The notes: a model not told the origin generated them from the letters alone. Shown: positions 50,201 to 61,959, counted from the stretch's first letter. The stretch is DNA of 64,000 nucleotides from Glebionis coronaria (GCA_025667525.1 JANFOE010002216.1:33412-97411); one strand, 5' to 3'. Made by a program: numbers and translations.

Positions 50201-50975
50201 AAGACGAAGCCTTACGAACACTCGACGTGCTACGAGGACTATACACCTTAGACCTATTCTCAATAATTACCAATGCTTCCTCGACCGTCTTACACAAGAA
50301 ATTACCACCCGCGGCGGCATTAAGATAATCACGCTCATGATCATTCAAGCCATTGTAAAACGTGTCTATTTGATGCAAGTCGGAAAAACCATGATGAGGA
50401 CATTCGTGCAACATTTCCTTAAACCTATTCCAAGCCGTTGAAAAACTCTCATTAAACTCTTGCGAAAACTTTGAAATCTCGTTTTTCAAGTGCGTAGTCT
50501 TAGAGGGCAGAAAAAATTGGTTCACGAATTTTGAAACGAGATCCTTCCACGTCAATATAGAATTGGGTGGCTCTTTCTCTAACCAAATTTTTGCGGGCCC
50601 CGCTAAGGAATACGGAAAAAGCATCATCTTAATCGAGTCGTTTGAAACATCCTTAAACTTGCACGTGGCGGTGAGACGATTAAATTGGCGAATGTGGTTA
50701 TGCGGGTTGTCCTTTTCGTCCCCTCGAAACTTGTTGTTTTGAATCATGGACAACAAACCCGTCTTAACCTCAAAATTCTCCGCAAGGATAGCGGGAATCA
50801 CAATCGCTTCTCCATAACCCTCGGTGGGTGCTTGAAGCAACTCCATCATAGTTCGATTAGCCATGGGTGCTTCTTTCACTACAATGGGTTCGTCAATAGG
50901 AGAGTCCTCACTAGTAGGAGTGAGTGATTTGTTTCTTCGTTTACGAGCACGTCTTGCTTTAGAGCGAGTTTGCAT
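47241..50975 (-). CDS. gag-pol: Athila gag, protease and reverse transcriptase
   Basis: The start is taken at the ATG for MQTRSKARRARKRR (about 50975), an Arg/Lys-rich N terminus usual for Athila Gag. The open frame continues upstream to 51005 without another ATG. The capsid domain spans residues 50-240 (FRGDEKDNPHNHIRQF, AKIWLEKEP). A zinc-knuckle-like CMYCGGAHDYSEC is near residue 310 and an Asn/Gln-rich spacer follows. Protease carries ADLGASINLMP near residue 715. RT contains CIDYRKLNEATRKDHFPLPF, the RMPFGLCNAPGTFQRCM block and FMDD near residue 1188. It ends at an in-frame TAG (47241-47243) inside the RT connection, where related proteins read through. It is a recent nonsense mutation or, less likely, a readthrough site. 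Confidence 0.9.
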   Translation of the reverse strand: MQTRSKARRARKRRNKSLTPTSEDSPIDEPIVVKEAPMANRTMMELLQAPTEGYGEAIVIPAILAENFEVKTGLLSMIQNNKFRGDEKDNPHNHIRQFNRLTATCKFKDVSNDSIKMMLFPYSLAGPAKIWLEKEPPNSILTWKDLVSKFVNQFFLPSKTTHLKNEISKFSQEFNESFSTAWNRFKEMLHECPHHGFSDLHQIDTFYNGLNDHERDYLNAAAGGNFLCKTVEEALVIIENRSKVYSPRSTSSVRKASSSSSPSLSHTVDACQVEANLENKIFDIVKGLLVEFKVGEQPAPATIKAVEVSCMYCGGAHDYSECITNGGNTSSAFAAAGTYNQNGQVPRTNQLTPPGFSPNQNANNYRNNQVGYQNNQRNNYKGNSNYGNQGSSSSGQLQNQNQNRNFQNASQALQNNKELPLEFLNYTTSNDKIMENIQEQMANQAKETAKNAKELANFIKENLAMRNELKNDFANQIRGQNNKIEQSHARLEQRIDQKAASQDVKFNNFDAKLNAILECVMVNKASTSSGLPSNTVSNPKGEMKVITTRSGKTLKEPTPQPITPTVEEIEEEPEVVVEEEHISIPQSTAHATPTVDPSPILEPEIPKAMPMPQPTPPLPYPSRLRKEKRQERDNYQFELFMKMFRDLHFNISFADALVMMPRFAANFKSMLNNKEKLHQMSSCSSVYLNRIPQKVGDPGKFLIPCAIQDMEECYALADLGASINLMPLAIYKSLNLPNLTPSRMSIELADHSTILACGLAEDVFVKVGKFYYPVDFIVVDIPTDPQVPLILGRSFLDTSMALIDVHARKITLRFNDEELVINATQNSQLSHVYSVATINLVDMIDVVCEEFSQEVLGFGDEETSGNPTMLDPILDNSTPTFTPFEGGGFTLEEFDVPRTCDEDLDNYEDFSIIKDFLNDFPFPPPEEVMSIEPKSSLEEPPILELKDLPPHLEYVYLEEDDKLPVIIAKELSNDEKTALVDVLKDHKGAIAWKLSDIKEIDPKFCTHKILMEEDFKPTIQSQRRVNPKIHDVIKKEVLKLLDAGMIYPISDSPWVSPIHCVPKKGGMTVVPNDANELIPTRLVTGWRVCIDYRKLNEATRKDHFPLPFMDQMLERLAGNDFYFFLDGFSGYFQIPIDPRDQEKTTFTCPYGTFAYRRMPFGLCNAPGTFQRCMMAIFHDMIEKTMEVFMDDFSVFGDSFTSCLSNLERMLKRCEETNLVLNWEKCHFMVRSGIVLGHKVSKAGI

Positions 50976-51702
50976 AAACGTCACGTACAACGAGAAGGCG
51001 AGCAAAGAAGATTCTTTTTTGGTATTTTTACTTTTTCAATTTTTTTGTGGTTTTTGATTGTTTTTAACTTCTTTGGATTTTTTGGAATGTATTAAGTAGA
51101 CCAAAATCTACAAATCTCCTCACTAATCAAATCTCTTGATTAACGAAGCCTCAAGGAATGAAAACGAACACGTGAAGTGAACGCCTTCGATGACTTTAGA
51201 ACGATGGTGGAACACCAAATCGTTCAAGAGGGTTTAATCAAATGAAACCAAGAAAATATATATGATACTTAATAATACTTTGGGCGGCAAAACCCTCGAT
51301 TCACTCTCAAAATCAAATACGCACAAGCAAGCGGAGGAAACGAGGCGGCGCGAAGCACTTAAGAGCCTTTTTCCTTTAGGTCGTGAAATACAACCGCCTT
51401 ATACCCACCTTATAGTTTGTATTATCAAAATCAAGCTTCACGAAAGTATTTATCTATTTTTGCCTTTTTTTCTTTGGTTTGAGATTCGAATACAATGATT
51501 GGGTAATGACCTCCCAAGTCAAGGTTGTGATTGCTCACGTATTTGGAGTACTTGTAAATTTATTGTTCTACGTATACAATATAGTAATAATATTCACAAA
51601 AATCGAAAAACGATAATACGTATTAATAGAGTGCTATTAATACAAATACTATTATGGCTATATATAAAAACAACAATTGTTCAACCAAAACACAACACGC
51701 CT
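50976..51702 (-). other. Leader between Athila primer-binding site and gag
   Basis: About 700 bp without a coding frame, as usual for the Athila 5' untranslated region, which holds the packaging signal. No specific structure was identified. Confidence 0.6.
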
Positions 51703-51719
51703 CCCCGGCAGCGGCGCCA
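51703..51719 (-). other. Primer-binding site of the Athila element
   Basis: The minus strand reads TGGCGCCGCTGCCGGGG three bases after the LTR end AACAATCA. This is the Athila/Tat-type site complementary to tRNA-Asp, with one change from the most common form. Confidence 0.85.
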
Positions 51720-51722
51720 AAA

Positions 51723-54700
51723 TGATTGTTGTAAATTTAGTCAACTTACCTTTAGGAAAAAGTAAGCAACTAAAATAGGGTAAGTGCACGACGATTTAGG
51801 AAAACCGTGTGTGAATGACCTAGGTGAGTTCGTTCTCGAGGAGGCACGTGTGTTGTGTTGAGAGTTGATTTGTTTGAGATTATATTGATTGAAAAATAAA
51901 TGAGAAAGGAAAGAATTGACGGTTACGAAAACTAATTAAACTACGACGAAAAAGGCGTAAACGTGAAACCGTGAAAACGACGAAAATTAAAATTTTAACC
52001 TAAAAATTTCTAAAAATTACTAAAAAATCCCAAATAATATTCTAAGAGTTTACAAAAAATCCAAACTTGCCAAAACCTTTTAATTAATTTAATAATGACT
52101 TTTTAATGCTAATTAAAGCCCTAAAAATCACTTTTAATTATTAAAAAGCCCTAAACAAGATTTTATAATTTGTAAACCTCAAAAATATCCTAATTAAGCT
52201 AAAAACTATTTTTAAAAATTTTAAAACCAAATTAAACTATTTTTAAACACTAAAAAACTATTAAAATGTATTAAATCTTAAATTAATTCTAAAAATTAAT
52301 TGAAAAGCCCAAAAATTAATTGGAAAGTGACAAAGTTCCTATTTTAATGTCTAGAATCTAGGAAAAATGAAAAAAAGTTAAAAATAAAACTTTGAATTTT
52401 AATGAATAAAATAATAATAAAATATTCTAAAAAATTAAAAGTTCTCAAATAAATTCTAAAAAATTCTCAAAAATCCTAAATATTGTAACTAGAACAAAAA
52501 TGCAAACCAAATTTTCTGAAACCTATTAATTAATTTTATATTAATTTTTAAAGTTGCTTAAAAATCCTATAATCTTATAAAATTAAAAATAAGCCAAACT
52601 TAAAACCTAATAAGCTGTAAACCTCTAAAACATAAATCAAAACTTAAAAACTATTTTTTTGTATTTTTAAGTTACTGTTTACTATTTTTAAAAGACTTTC
52701 TAAAATTTAAACTTGAAATATTCCTAACAAATAAAATAATAAAGGGAAAAATGCACTGTTTGCTCTGAAAAATCTATAAACCTATAACTAACCTAAGAAA
52801 AATGAGAAAAACCAAATAAGTCAAACCAATAAGCTGAAAAGAGCTTATAAGCTCACGGCTTAATTAAACTATCACAAAATGAAAAGGAGTTAAATAACTT
52901 TGTGCCTCACCCTTGGTCAGTAAAAGACCCAAGGGCGCGACGGTATGTGTGTGGTGTTGTGAGTGTGGAGACTATGGGTTCGAGGTGCGCAACCCACTTT
53001 TTCTTTTTATATTTTTTTTCTTTTTTTAAACTTCTCACAATCAATCTGTTAACTCTTATGACCTTGTAAACACTACTCCAATCCTTTTTTAACAATGTTT
53101 AAGCTTAAATAAAAATAAAAAACGATGCCAGATCCCAGTTTGATGAACACAAGTGCTTAGCTTGTGACTGTTTTCTTCACAAGTGAACAGAACACCAAGA
53201 GGACTTGGTGGGGCTTGAGTGGTGTTGTTTTTGGAGGACAATGGGCACCCTTGTGCTCATTGGGAGCACAAGGAGTCAATATGAGCAGAAAATGAACACA
53301 TTGCACATAAGATAAGCACACACAAAACCAATCCTAGCAAATGAAGGTTTCTGAGGTCTATACTAGGTCTGGTGGTTTCACTTGCAAATTTCTAACTCCA
53401 TAATGACTATTAACCCCACAAATTTTGCATACACACTCACAGACTAGTACACAAGCAATCTTAATCACCAAAATCCCCTTTTCTTAAACAGATTTCAAAA
53501 ACTTTAGAGCAAATTTGGACAGAATTAATAGAAAAAATGGCCACTAGATTTAGCTATGCTATTTCTTTCTTTTAACACACCATTATGCTTCAAAACTGAT
53601 CCAATCCACACTAGAACTAACAAGCAGCCTAACTTACACCTATATATCCTTCCTAACACCTTTTTGAAAACAAATCAAGGATTTATACCCTGCTTAAACG
53701 TGTATCCAAACAACCCTTAAGTTCCTGTTTTCAAAATTTTTCTAATCAAAACCTTTTAAAACACAAACAAACTGGTTGATATCTAATCTAGCATACTTAA
53801 TAATACTCAAGAACACAAATCAATCCAATTTTTCACACTTATCATGCAATTACACAAATCTCATAAATCACTTTTCAGAAAACTTTCAAATAGGGAAAAA
53901 GGAGTTTACCTTAGAATCTCACATCCAAGATTCTTTGTGGATGTAAATCCACCTCCCATACATTCGGATGTATGCTGAACCAATTATCAACAACAGTACT
54001 TAAACCTGCAAATTAGAAAAAACAGAAAAAAGCACAAAGTATATATTCTGGTTTCCTTTTTCTTCTTAAAAACTTAACACAAAATCTTTGAAACCTTGAA
54101 AACACTCACAACAGATAACTTAAAAAACTGGAAAAGTAAATGGTACTCAGGGATTTTAAAAACTAAAACACTTTTTCATTCCATTGAAAAAAATTACAAA
54201 GCTTTTATAAAAAAAACTGAGACCAGGGGTCATCCACAAGTTGGAGCCTCCTTATATACTAGTAGATAGATGATTCTAGATTAAAAACCCTAACATATGA
54301 ATTCCCCTAAAAGCCCTTGAAGGATATTCGGATATCCCTTTGAAGATGCTGATTTTGAATGAGGACTTGTGCTCCCATGTGATGTTGCAGGAGTGGTTCT
54401 TGTTTGATTGTGATCTTGGACGTTCATCTTAGCTTAGGGGGTACGCAATTCGTTGGATGGCTGTCCTGCTTGTCTTTTTGTCAAAAACGTGGGGCAGGGG
54501 AAGGCTGGGGTAGTCACATGGGTGAGTGTGAAAGAGATGTGTGAGGTGGGTTAGGATGTGATAACAAGGAATTAGCAAACTGGAGCTGATTAGTGCATAA
54601 CCCTTTGGATTGAGGGTTAATCAGATTTAGGGTTTATGGGTTAAGTGGTGGTGAACAGTGGAGTTTTTGATTCATTTTGGGGGATTACTTTTTAAATAAC

Positions 54701-55492
54701 AGGTTTCCCCCACTTTTGGTTAATTAAATACGTTTAAGTAGAGTGAGTGGGTTCAAAAAGGTTTGTGATAGGGTCAAAAAGGTTATGGACTGGTTGAGTT
54801 GGCTTGGTGGACTGGCAGGGATGACGTGTCAGCATGCAAGTGGTGTAGGGAGGTTTGTTGTCTGGTCATGAATGGCCCCTCAAGTTTCTTCACATCTTCA
54901 TTTTGTATTAACAGCCTACAAAACCCATTTCCTTTGTTTTTAACTTTCAACACTTGTCATTTTTGGCACAATGTTTTTGTAATATTGAAACAAGGACCAT
55001 TTATGCAATTTCTTCATTTTCCAAGGACTGATTTTGCCATATCTTCAAACTTCAAGGCTTTGACTTGTTGGTTGACTTCTTGGAGGACCATATTTGACAA
55101 TTTAGATTTGATGAGGGACTAAATTTGCCAATTCTTCAAAGTTAAGGGTCCTTTTTGTAATTTTGACAAACTTTAGGGACCAAACTTGTAATTATGAAGA
55201 TACAAGGGTATAAAGTGTCAATTCTTCAAACTTGGAGGACCAATCTTCAACATTCTTCAAATCTTCAAGGGTTTTCTTTGGGAAATTCCTCACTAGGGCT
55301 TGGTTCATCGTGCGGCTTCGTTTCTCGTGTTCGTTTTTGCGTGATTCTTGTGATCTTTTGTCATTTTCTCAATATCCGTACCTAAATTACACAAGCAACA
55401 AACACAGGCATATATTTGGGTATTTTGATGATATTTAATGCATTTTAAGTCCAAAAAGAACGATGAGACCATGTATAAAAGCCGTCTCATCA
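51723..55492 (-). repeat. 5' LTR of the Athila element
   Basis: Partner of 39627-43396. Differences noted include 40677/52773, 40808/52904, 42418/54478 regions and a G/C pair near 42715/54811. It is followed on the plus strand by the duplication GGGAT. Confidence 0.93.
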
Positions 55493-55878
55493 GGGATATT
55501 CCGGATGAAGCAAATGTTCCAAATGAATGACTTATTCCGGATGAAGCTGTTTGGTTCCGAATGAGGGATTTACTCCGGATGAACTTATTTATTCCGAATG
55601 AAGGACTTATTCCGAATGAGTGTTTTCAGTTTTTTGTGATTTTATACATTTAGTTTTAAGTTTTCTTTTATACAAGTTTGCCTTTTTATTTCTTATCACG
55701 TTCTTAATTTCTCGTCATTAATTTTCCGTCAAGTTTCTATCTTTCAGTATTTCTTTTTACCATCTTTACTTTATTTTTATTTGTTTCAAGTCTTTATTTT
55801 TAATTAGTGTAGACAACGACAACCATTCTATTTCTTTTCTACCAAGAACAACTGAGTCGCACTTTTAACCGGAAATCA
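55493..55878 (+). repeat. Right LTR of the outer element, second part
   Basis: Continues the LTR exactly from where 39626 stopped (GGGATATTCCGGATGAAGC, equivalent to about 2457 on). It lacks about 60 bp present in the left LTR (around 2630-2690). Similarity ends after ...CGGAAATCA. Confidence 0.82.
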
Positions 55879-56589
55879 ATTCGAGAAGATACCGAGAAAC
55901 GAACTTTTCTTCTAGCAAAATCTCTTGTATTACACTTCATCAGGTATAAATGTGTGCCGCACTTGCGAAATTGTGCGCCGCACTTCTTGTTATTCTCCAC
56001 ATTTGGGGTACTTTGAAAGTACGCCACACAAAACAGAATGTGCGCCGCACTTATGCTCCTTTTCGGCATAATTTCTTCTTTAGCGCCTTTATTCTTTAAT
56101 TCTTCATTCTTTTCCTTTATGGTTTCTTTCTTGGCTACAATACAAACAATACCTTTTATTAGTATCAATTCAATACATAATTTATTTATTTACATAGCAA
56201 ACAAGGACAAATACATCATTACAAACATGTACAAATGAGGCGTTATCAGTTACTTATTTCTCGATTTTGATTTGTTTATTATTGCAGTTTTCTTCTAGAA
56301 TGATGCACATCAGCAACTAAATGAAGGCAGTGAAACCCTCTTATGTGTCATGTTTATCTTTTTAACAATCATTCCATGTTGCAGATTGTTTGAATGATTT
56401 TTGGACCTGTTTCGTTGTGAAACAAAAAGTCTGATATTTATCTTTCTAGAACTCTGTTAATAGTATATGCATTTCCACCACTGAAAAATGTTTTAGATGT
56501 AGCATGTAGTCGATGTATATGAAAAAGGCTAAAACAATAAATAATCTTGATTTACAAAGAATTTAGAAAACAAAAAATAAATTTACAAC
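55879..56589. other. Right flank of the outer element
   Basis: No gene. It contains four GTGCGCCGCAC-like words (55953, 55974, 56013 and 56031 regions), the same as in the left flank 1-1135. A minus-strand open stretch (55839-56168) crosses the LTR border and is not a gene. Confidence 0.4.
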
Positions 56590-56700
56590 CTTAATTCCAG
56601 CTTCTTTACAGACATCAGATGGAGGAACTTCATTGCTATGAAACCAAGTATGTTTTGGACCCCTGAATCTAGAACAACTAACCACTCTCCAAACAAAATA
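56590..56700 (-). pseudogene. Unrecognised exon-like fragment
   Basis: On the minus strand about 30 open codons read RGPKHTWFHSNEVPPSDVCK followed by EAGIKVVN and end near a possible donor. Protein-like composition, family not recognised. It is in the same orientation as the fragments further right. Confidence 0.3.
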
Positions 56701-59419
56701 CTAAACGTCGTTTAATGTGAAAGATCCATCGCCATGTCCCACGCACCTGCGAAAACATATTAGTGATGGGTTGTATACGCGTTGACCTGTGCACTCTGTG
56801 ATCTCTGTGAACAACCGTTTATCCTACACAAATGTGTTTTAAAAAAGTAAATAATAGTAAATATGATACATATAGCTAGTTTGAAGATCATAACATCCAA
56901 TAGTTTGCACTTGTATGATGCAATGTCATATGAAATCCTAGCATAGAAGTTGCTCTTGTTTTTGTGGCATAATTTTGTCTCAGAAAATTTGATCAGTTCT
57001 ATCAGCTGAGTGATAATGGGGGTATTTGATGTTAGTGAGTATTGTGTTTATAAATAACAGAAATAAAACCAATTTGGACGTGTATTGCAGGTTACTAAAT
57101 TAGTAAGTCAGACTTCTAGTATAAATAGTTGTACCTATGAACAAAGTTCATCGTGTATGGCGATCCCAACACATCCAATCATCTCAAATCTTGCCACTAA
57201 AAGTAGCAATACTAGGAGAAAGATCTATAAAAAAAGGTAAAAGGGCTAAAAAGATGAAATATATATTGTAACAATGTTACATGTTCACAAACAAAGAGTT
57301 TAATGATGTTTTCAAGGATCCGCGACTGCGATTAGATGACAGTGATCACAGATACAAAGAAGGCCAACCCAATTTCTTCTGAAAAGAAGAAAAATTAAAA
57401 AACATACCATTTCCTAAAATGGGCCCATTTGAATAAATAAGGAGGTGGTACAAAGAGTTGCAAAGGACGATACGGGTTCCCTCCAGGCAGTCGGCTGCTA
57501 TAGTTGAAATGAAGAAGTGAGGTTTTATGATTATACAGTCCGGAATGTATACACAGAGTGTACCTCATGTCGGGTAGAGAGTGCAGTGCAAGTGGGCATT
57601 GGTTTGCACGAAAGACAGACCTTGTTTTCCTCATGCTTGGATCTTGGATTACAAGGCATTGGCGGGCATTGATGCCTCAAATTCAACTGCAGCCGTTTAT
57701 CGTGCTCCAAAGTTATGCTCGTCAAGAGAACAATTTAGGAACTAAACATGAGAAAAAGCGTAACTGGAGTTCCTAGTCTGAATAACCACAATACCAAGTG
57801 CCCTATCTTTTTGCTATTGTAGCCTAGACAGAAACCATATACACTGTAACATATGCACAAAGTGCTACAAATGAGCCGTTGTATGGAAATTATGAAGAAC
57901 ATGTTTTTACGTTAAAGGATCTCACCAAAGACAGAAACTGATTTCTATAAGGAGTAACCTTCTGTCTCATATGAAAGAATTACACCAACACTGATTTAGC
58001 CCAAAAAAGACACTTACCGAACACTTTTTGCAGTTGACCAGATGTGATCCTCCACATACATTGTACAACTCAACAATTCTCCTATAACAATAAGAACCTA
58101 ATCAGATCTAAAACCTATAAAATCATAAAGAAAACCCTAAAAATCAAACATTTAAACACACATACCCTTTTAAAAATATTGAATACCAAGTGTTAGTGTG
58201 TGTGTTTAGTTGGTTCTATACTTCTATGAACGAAAGAGATAAATGTGGATTTTTCTGGAATGAGATGGATAAATGATACACTACTACGGCTATAAAAGAT
58301 TAACGAAAGAAATTAAACCCAATAAAATAGTTGGGCCGAGAATATGAGTTGGATTAAAAAGAGCCTGCAAAGTGACCGTCTTCTAGACCTTAATGGCTCA
58401 GGAAATGCCCATGCGCCCAGTGAAACCATAAATGGGTCTGATTAGAAAAACAAACAATAGGTAAAACGATAAAAAACATAGCAGATTGTGCTTTCTCATT
58501 ATCTCCACTATCAACTTCACAATGCGCTGACTAGTTCAGCATATTGAATGACCAAGCTCGTCATCTTTCGCGATCCAAGGCTGCACAAAATTAATCTTAA
58601 CGATACTATAATAGTAAGTCTAAGAAAAATGAATGACCAAATATGATTTTGGTATGTTTGATCAGCTCTAATGCATTCCGATAGCTTAATCATGTTGATA
58701 GAGCTTCTCACTGAAACAAAGAGTAACCAAAAGAGATATTTGTAAAGCAATCAACAAACTTACAACATGTTTCAATATCGTGAAACAAATAGAATATCAA
58801 AGAACATTGATAGTGAATGATCACAAATTTAAAATGAGTATCCAGGACATTATAGAAACTATGATGGAAGTACAATAATTCGTAGGTGCCATGTGCACAG
58901 ATCAATAAGTTAAGGATTTCATTCAATAATCAAAATTCTAAATCATAAAAAAGGCAAAACAAAGTCTCAACACATAAACATTAATATACCAGCGTTCACC
59001 TTCAAATGGTCAAAAAAACAATGTAAGGAATGAAGGTAGATATGCAATCTTACCACGTTAGATTTTAGATCATTGAGGTCCTTTAAAAGTTCCTCCATAA
59101 ACACAAACTGATTGAACACCACTCGGTTTACTAGCCTCAGATATGACATCATAAATCTATAGAACAATACATATTTAAGAGAAATCTAGGACCCCTAATA
59201 TTGTTTTTTTTAGTTCAAAACGATGTGAAGTATAAACTTGCAGTTACACAGGTTCCTATAAACCTCTTTACAGTACCATGGTCTGTTGCTAAGTTGAATC
59301 AATTAACCCGTATATTATTTTTCATAACCATTAAGGATGACTGACTACCAACATATGCCCATATCGAGATGGATTTTAACTTTTAAAATCATAACATAGT
59401 GCATAATAGAAGCAGAAAA
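56701..59419. other. Long stretch of intron-like or non-coding DNA
   Basis: Several minus-strand open patches are seen (57395-57634 with GGNPYRPLQLFVPPPYLFKW; 58967-59167), but none has a recognisable domain. No repeat structure is evident. These could be introns and untranslated parts of the decayed genes in this segment. Confidence 0.3.
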
Positions 59420-60229
59420 GGTCCACCCCGTACCTCCATCTGGATGCGCATTGTCTCCGGTAGGCCAATCAAACCAATTGACTATAGGGACTGATTTGTA
59501 ATATGTTCACTCCTACTCCTTCCGAGCTTCTTCAACAGTATGGATTTCTTTTCTTTCTTCTTTCCCTTTGTTGGCACTATAAGGCCCCTGTTTAGACAAT
59601 AGTTACATAAAACTCAGGACCAGCGTTCTAAGAGAACGAAGCACAGAAAACTTGCACGCAGAGAAAGAAACACCCTGAAGCCCAGCAGCAGCCAATAGAA
59701 TTTCGTAGGCATTTTCACGGAGATCATCATCAGTATAATTGAAAATGATCAAATCCACAATTTTACATAACTTTAGATGACGAATTACAGGCTAGCATAC
59801 GGCTTTATTTTAACCCTTAAGGTTCATGCTCGAACAAACAAAACATTTCTAAGTTCTGACTGGTAACACTTCTCTGAATATGTAGTTACCTGTTGCAAAT
59901 GAAGGCAAACACACGACAAGATCAGCAGTATCATTTATCGTTCTCCTTGAATACCTACGAGTAGTGAGTTCTTCTAAATCTTCGTCGTCCTCAAAATCAT
60001 AAATGTCATCAGCACTTAAATTCTTATCTTGCCCTGAGACAGATTGTGAATTTAATAGGACATCCGGTTCATCCTCTTATTGGTCGTCATAGGGATTTGG
60101 TGGTACGTCTTGTGTAATGCGCGGGGGTACCTCGAAAAGAACCACTGGTGGAGCTCTCCTTAGAGGTGAACCTGATGATTTAGGGTTGGTGGCTAGAAAG
60201 AACTCACCTTCAGTTTCTGCATTCTTCAT
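59420..60229 (-). pseudogene. Fragments of a DUF810/UNC-13-like (PATROL1-type) gene
   Basis: Three minus-strand exon remnants. 59890-60229 reads NAETEGEFFLATNPKSSGSP, RRAPPVVLFEVP, then IYDFEDDEDLEEL and DTADLVVCLPSFATG, ending at a GTAACT donor. 59672-59734 reads TDDDLRENAYEILLAAAG. 59420-59587 reads GLIVPTKGKKKEKKSILLKK, LGRSRSE and GLPETMRIQMEV. This order is that of the N-terminal part of plant DUF810 proteins related to Munc13, which tether exocytic vesicles and, for PATROL1, deliver a proton pump to the guard-cell membrane. In-frame stops at 60077-60079 (TAA) and 59482-59484 (TAG), and absence of the large C-terminal MHD domains, make it a pseudogene fragment. Capture by a Helitron is possible but not proven. 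Confidence 0.7.
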
Positions 60230-60562
60230 GATGGAATAAAAATAATTTTATAAATCATAAAGAAGAAGTAAGATGACGCAATTTTAATAATTTGTAGTAA
60301 TAAGTCCACAAATACTATATTTCTCTCACGATATCAAAACTGCAGAAAGTACAATTCGGAATGTCTTTTATGAGCTGCAATCTTATTTTTCCTAGGAAAG
60401 TTTTAAGCTAGATCAGCACATATAGAATCATTTGTGATACAAATAATATCTAAAAAGTTACTTATACTAATGAGTTAGGATGTCTACTGTGAAACCCTTT
60501 TGCTGGTTACGTTATGATGTATATAGAAAGATTATGTTATCAAGGTTGGTTCGAACATCTTT

Positions 60563-61144
60563 CTAGTAACTCAACGCTTCAGTTAATATAGTTTCTATAT
60601 TAGTCCATTCACCAAAACAAACCGACCTACAATACTCAATTACCAAAATCCCCTTGTCACTCCTGCCAACGCTACCACTATCTAAAACATCCTCCTCCAT
60701 TGAATCATCACCAGAACTTCTGTCCAAATTTAGTTTCTCAGAAGAACCCGCATCACCACTATCATTTTTCTTAATATCAACATTTCCATCATTGTTGACA
60801 TATATATTTTCATTAGTAACCTTTTCCTCATACTCATCAACTCCAACTAATTTGATATCATTACTATTTGCATTATCATTTTCGTTAGGAAGATCAGTAC
60901 TTTCAGCTTTCTTAACATCATTAGTTTCAACTAACTCAGATTTGTTATCATCTATGACCATCTCAGGCTTAACATCTATCTCTAATTTGACATCATCAGC
61001 AATTACATTATCTTTTAGTTCATTCTTTTCAGTATTTGAGACAATATCAATAGAAACTGAATTAGATTGTACTTTGCTGACCTCATCTACCTGGTTGGCA
61101 CGTTCTTCTAGTGATTGTGACTCAGGCTTAGGCTCCCTGTTCAC
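60563..61144 (-). pseudogene. Long acidic open frame, family unknown
   Basis: An open minus-strand frame of 193 codons begins without an ATG (first codon GTG) after in-frame stops. It is rich in Asp, Glu, Asn, Ser and Lys with low complexity (for example SGDDSMEEDVLDSGSVG). Similar acidic sequence continues upstream on the minus strand through 61380 (ESLGEDNSDVEMEIDTVQAD) and, after a frame change near 61265, as VEIVKVVEEVTVDTT. It looks like an intrinsically disordered region of a nuclear protein whose frame has been broken. No domain is recognised. Confidence 0.4.
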
Positions 61145-61624
61145 TGGCTCCTATATCGAACTCAAATCTGTGGTCTAATTTTCAACCAACTCCACCCCTC
61201 AGATGCCACAATAGTGGTATCTACAGTAACCTCTTCAACCACCTTAACAATTTCTACATAGTAGTGACAACAGTACCATCACCTTCTGTAACCGGGTTTT
61301 TAGCTAATGACTGCAGACTGTCATCAGCTTGAACCGTGTCTATTTCCATCTCAACATCTGAATTATCTTCCCCTAGACTCTCATTTTTGTCCCTGGCTGA
61401 ATATCAAAATAATTATAACATCATTTTTTTTACCAAAAAATCCAATTCTTGAACATAAAAATTGAACCATAATTCCATCACAATCCTATTGTTCTCTCAC
61501 ACCAGCAGCACCAACCTATTTAACATAAATAACCACACAAAAATTACAGATTTAACCTCCATTCTTTAAGAAATTTTGAAACTGATGAAAAGGGGTATTC
61601 AGATGGGTGGGATTTCACCACTTT

Positions 61625-61900
61625 CATGACCTTCTTTCACTCTTTTATCATGCTCATCTTCTGCTTCATCTTCCTCTCTTTCTTCTCCTAAGTCTTCTTT
61701 GTCATATTCATCATCATCTCCCCCACCAGATTGTGGAACTGGTGGTGGAGACTTAAACTCAGCACTCATTACATTCATCCATTGATGAACTGGTTCTTCA
61801 GCACTTCCATAGCCAACATCCTATTCTTGAGCATGTGTGTTCCCTTTTGCTAAAACAGCAGCCCGAGCAACAAACCCTAATTAACTAATTAATCGAATGA
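61625..61900 (-). pseudogene. N-terminal exon-like acidic fragment, family unknown
   Basis: The minus strand reads ARAAVLAKGNTHAQE, a TAG, then GYGSAEEPVHQWMNVMSAEF, PPPVPQSGGGDDDEYDKEDL and an acidic tail to a stop near 61610. An AT-rich leader with AACCCTAA-like words lies upstream (61870-61960), as in plant 5' UTRs. It may be the first exon of the same gene as 60563-61144, now interrupted. Confidence 0.35.
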
Positions 61901-61959
61901 GTGAACCAATCTTGATTGTTTTTTTGTTTGAAGATTAGGGTTTTGAAAGAGGGGATGGA

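Larger units (their letters stand above)
39627..55492 (-). mobile_element. Athila-type Ty3/gypsy retrotransposon, nearly intact
   Basis: 15.9 kb on the minus strand. LTRs 39627-43396 and 51723-55492 are 3770 bp each, running TGATGAGACGG...AACAATCA when read in the element's sense. GGGAT is duplicated at 39622-39626 and 55493-55497. The primer-binding site beside the 5' LTR (51703-51719) is the tRNA-Asp type used by Athila. The two LTRs differ at roughly a dozen positions by eye, so it inserted recently relative to the others. The gag-pol frame is continuous apart from one TAG. Its target was the LTR of a non-autonomous relative. Confidence 0.93.

Noticed and set aside
55839..56168. 109-codon minus-strand frame at the right end of the outer LTR
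   Set aside because: It crosses the LTR/flank border and has no recognisable domain.
60654..61178. 174-codon plus-strand Ser/Leu-rich frame
   Set aside because: Antisense shadow of the acidic minus-strand frame.
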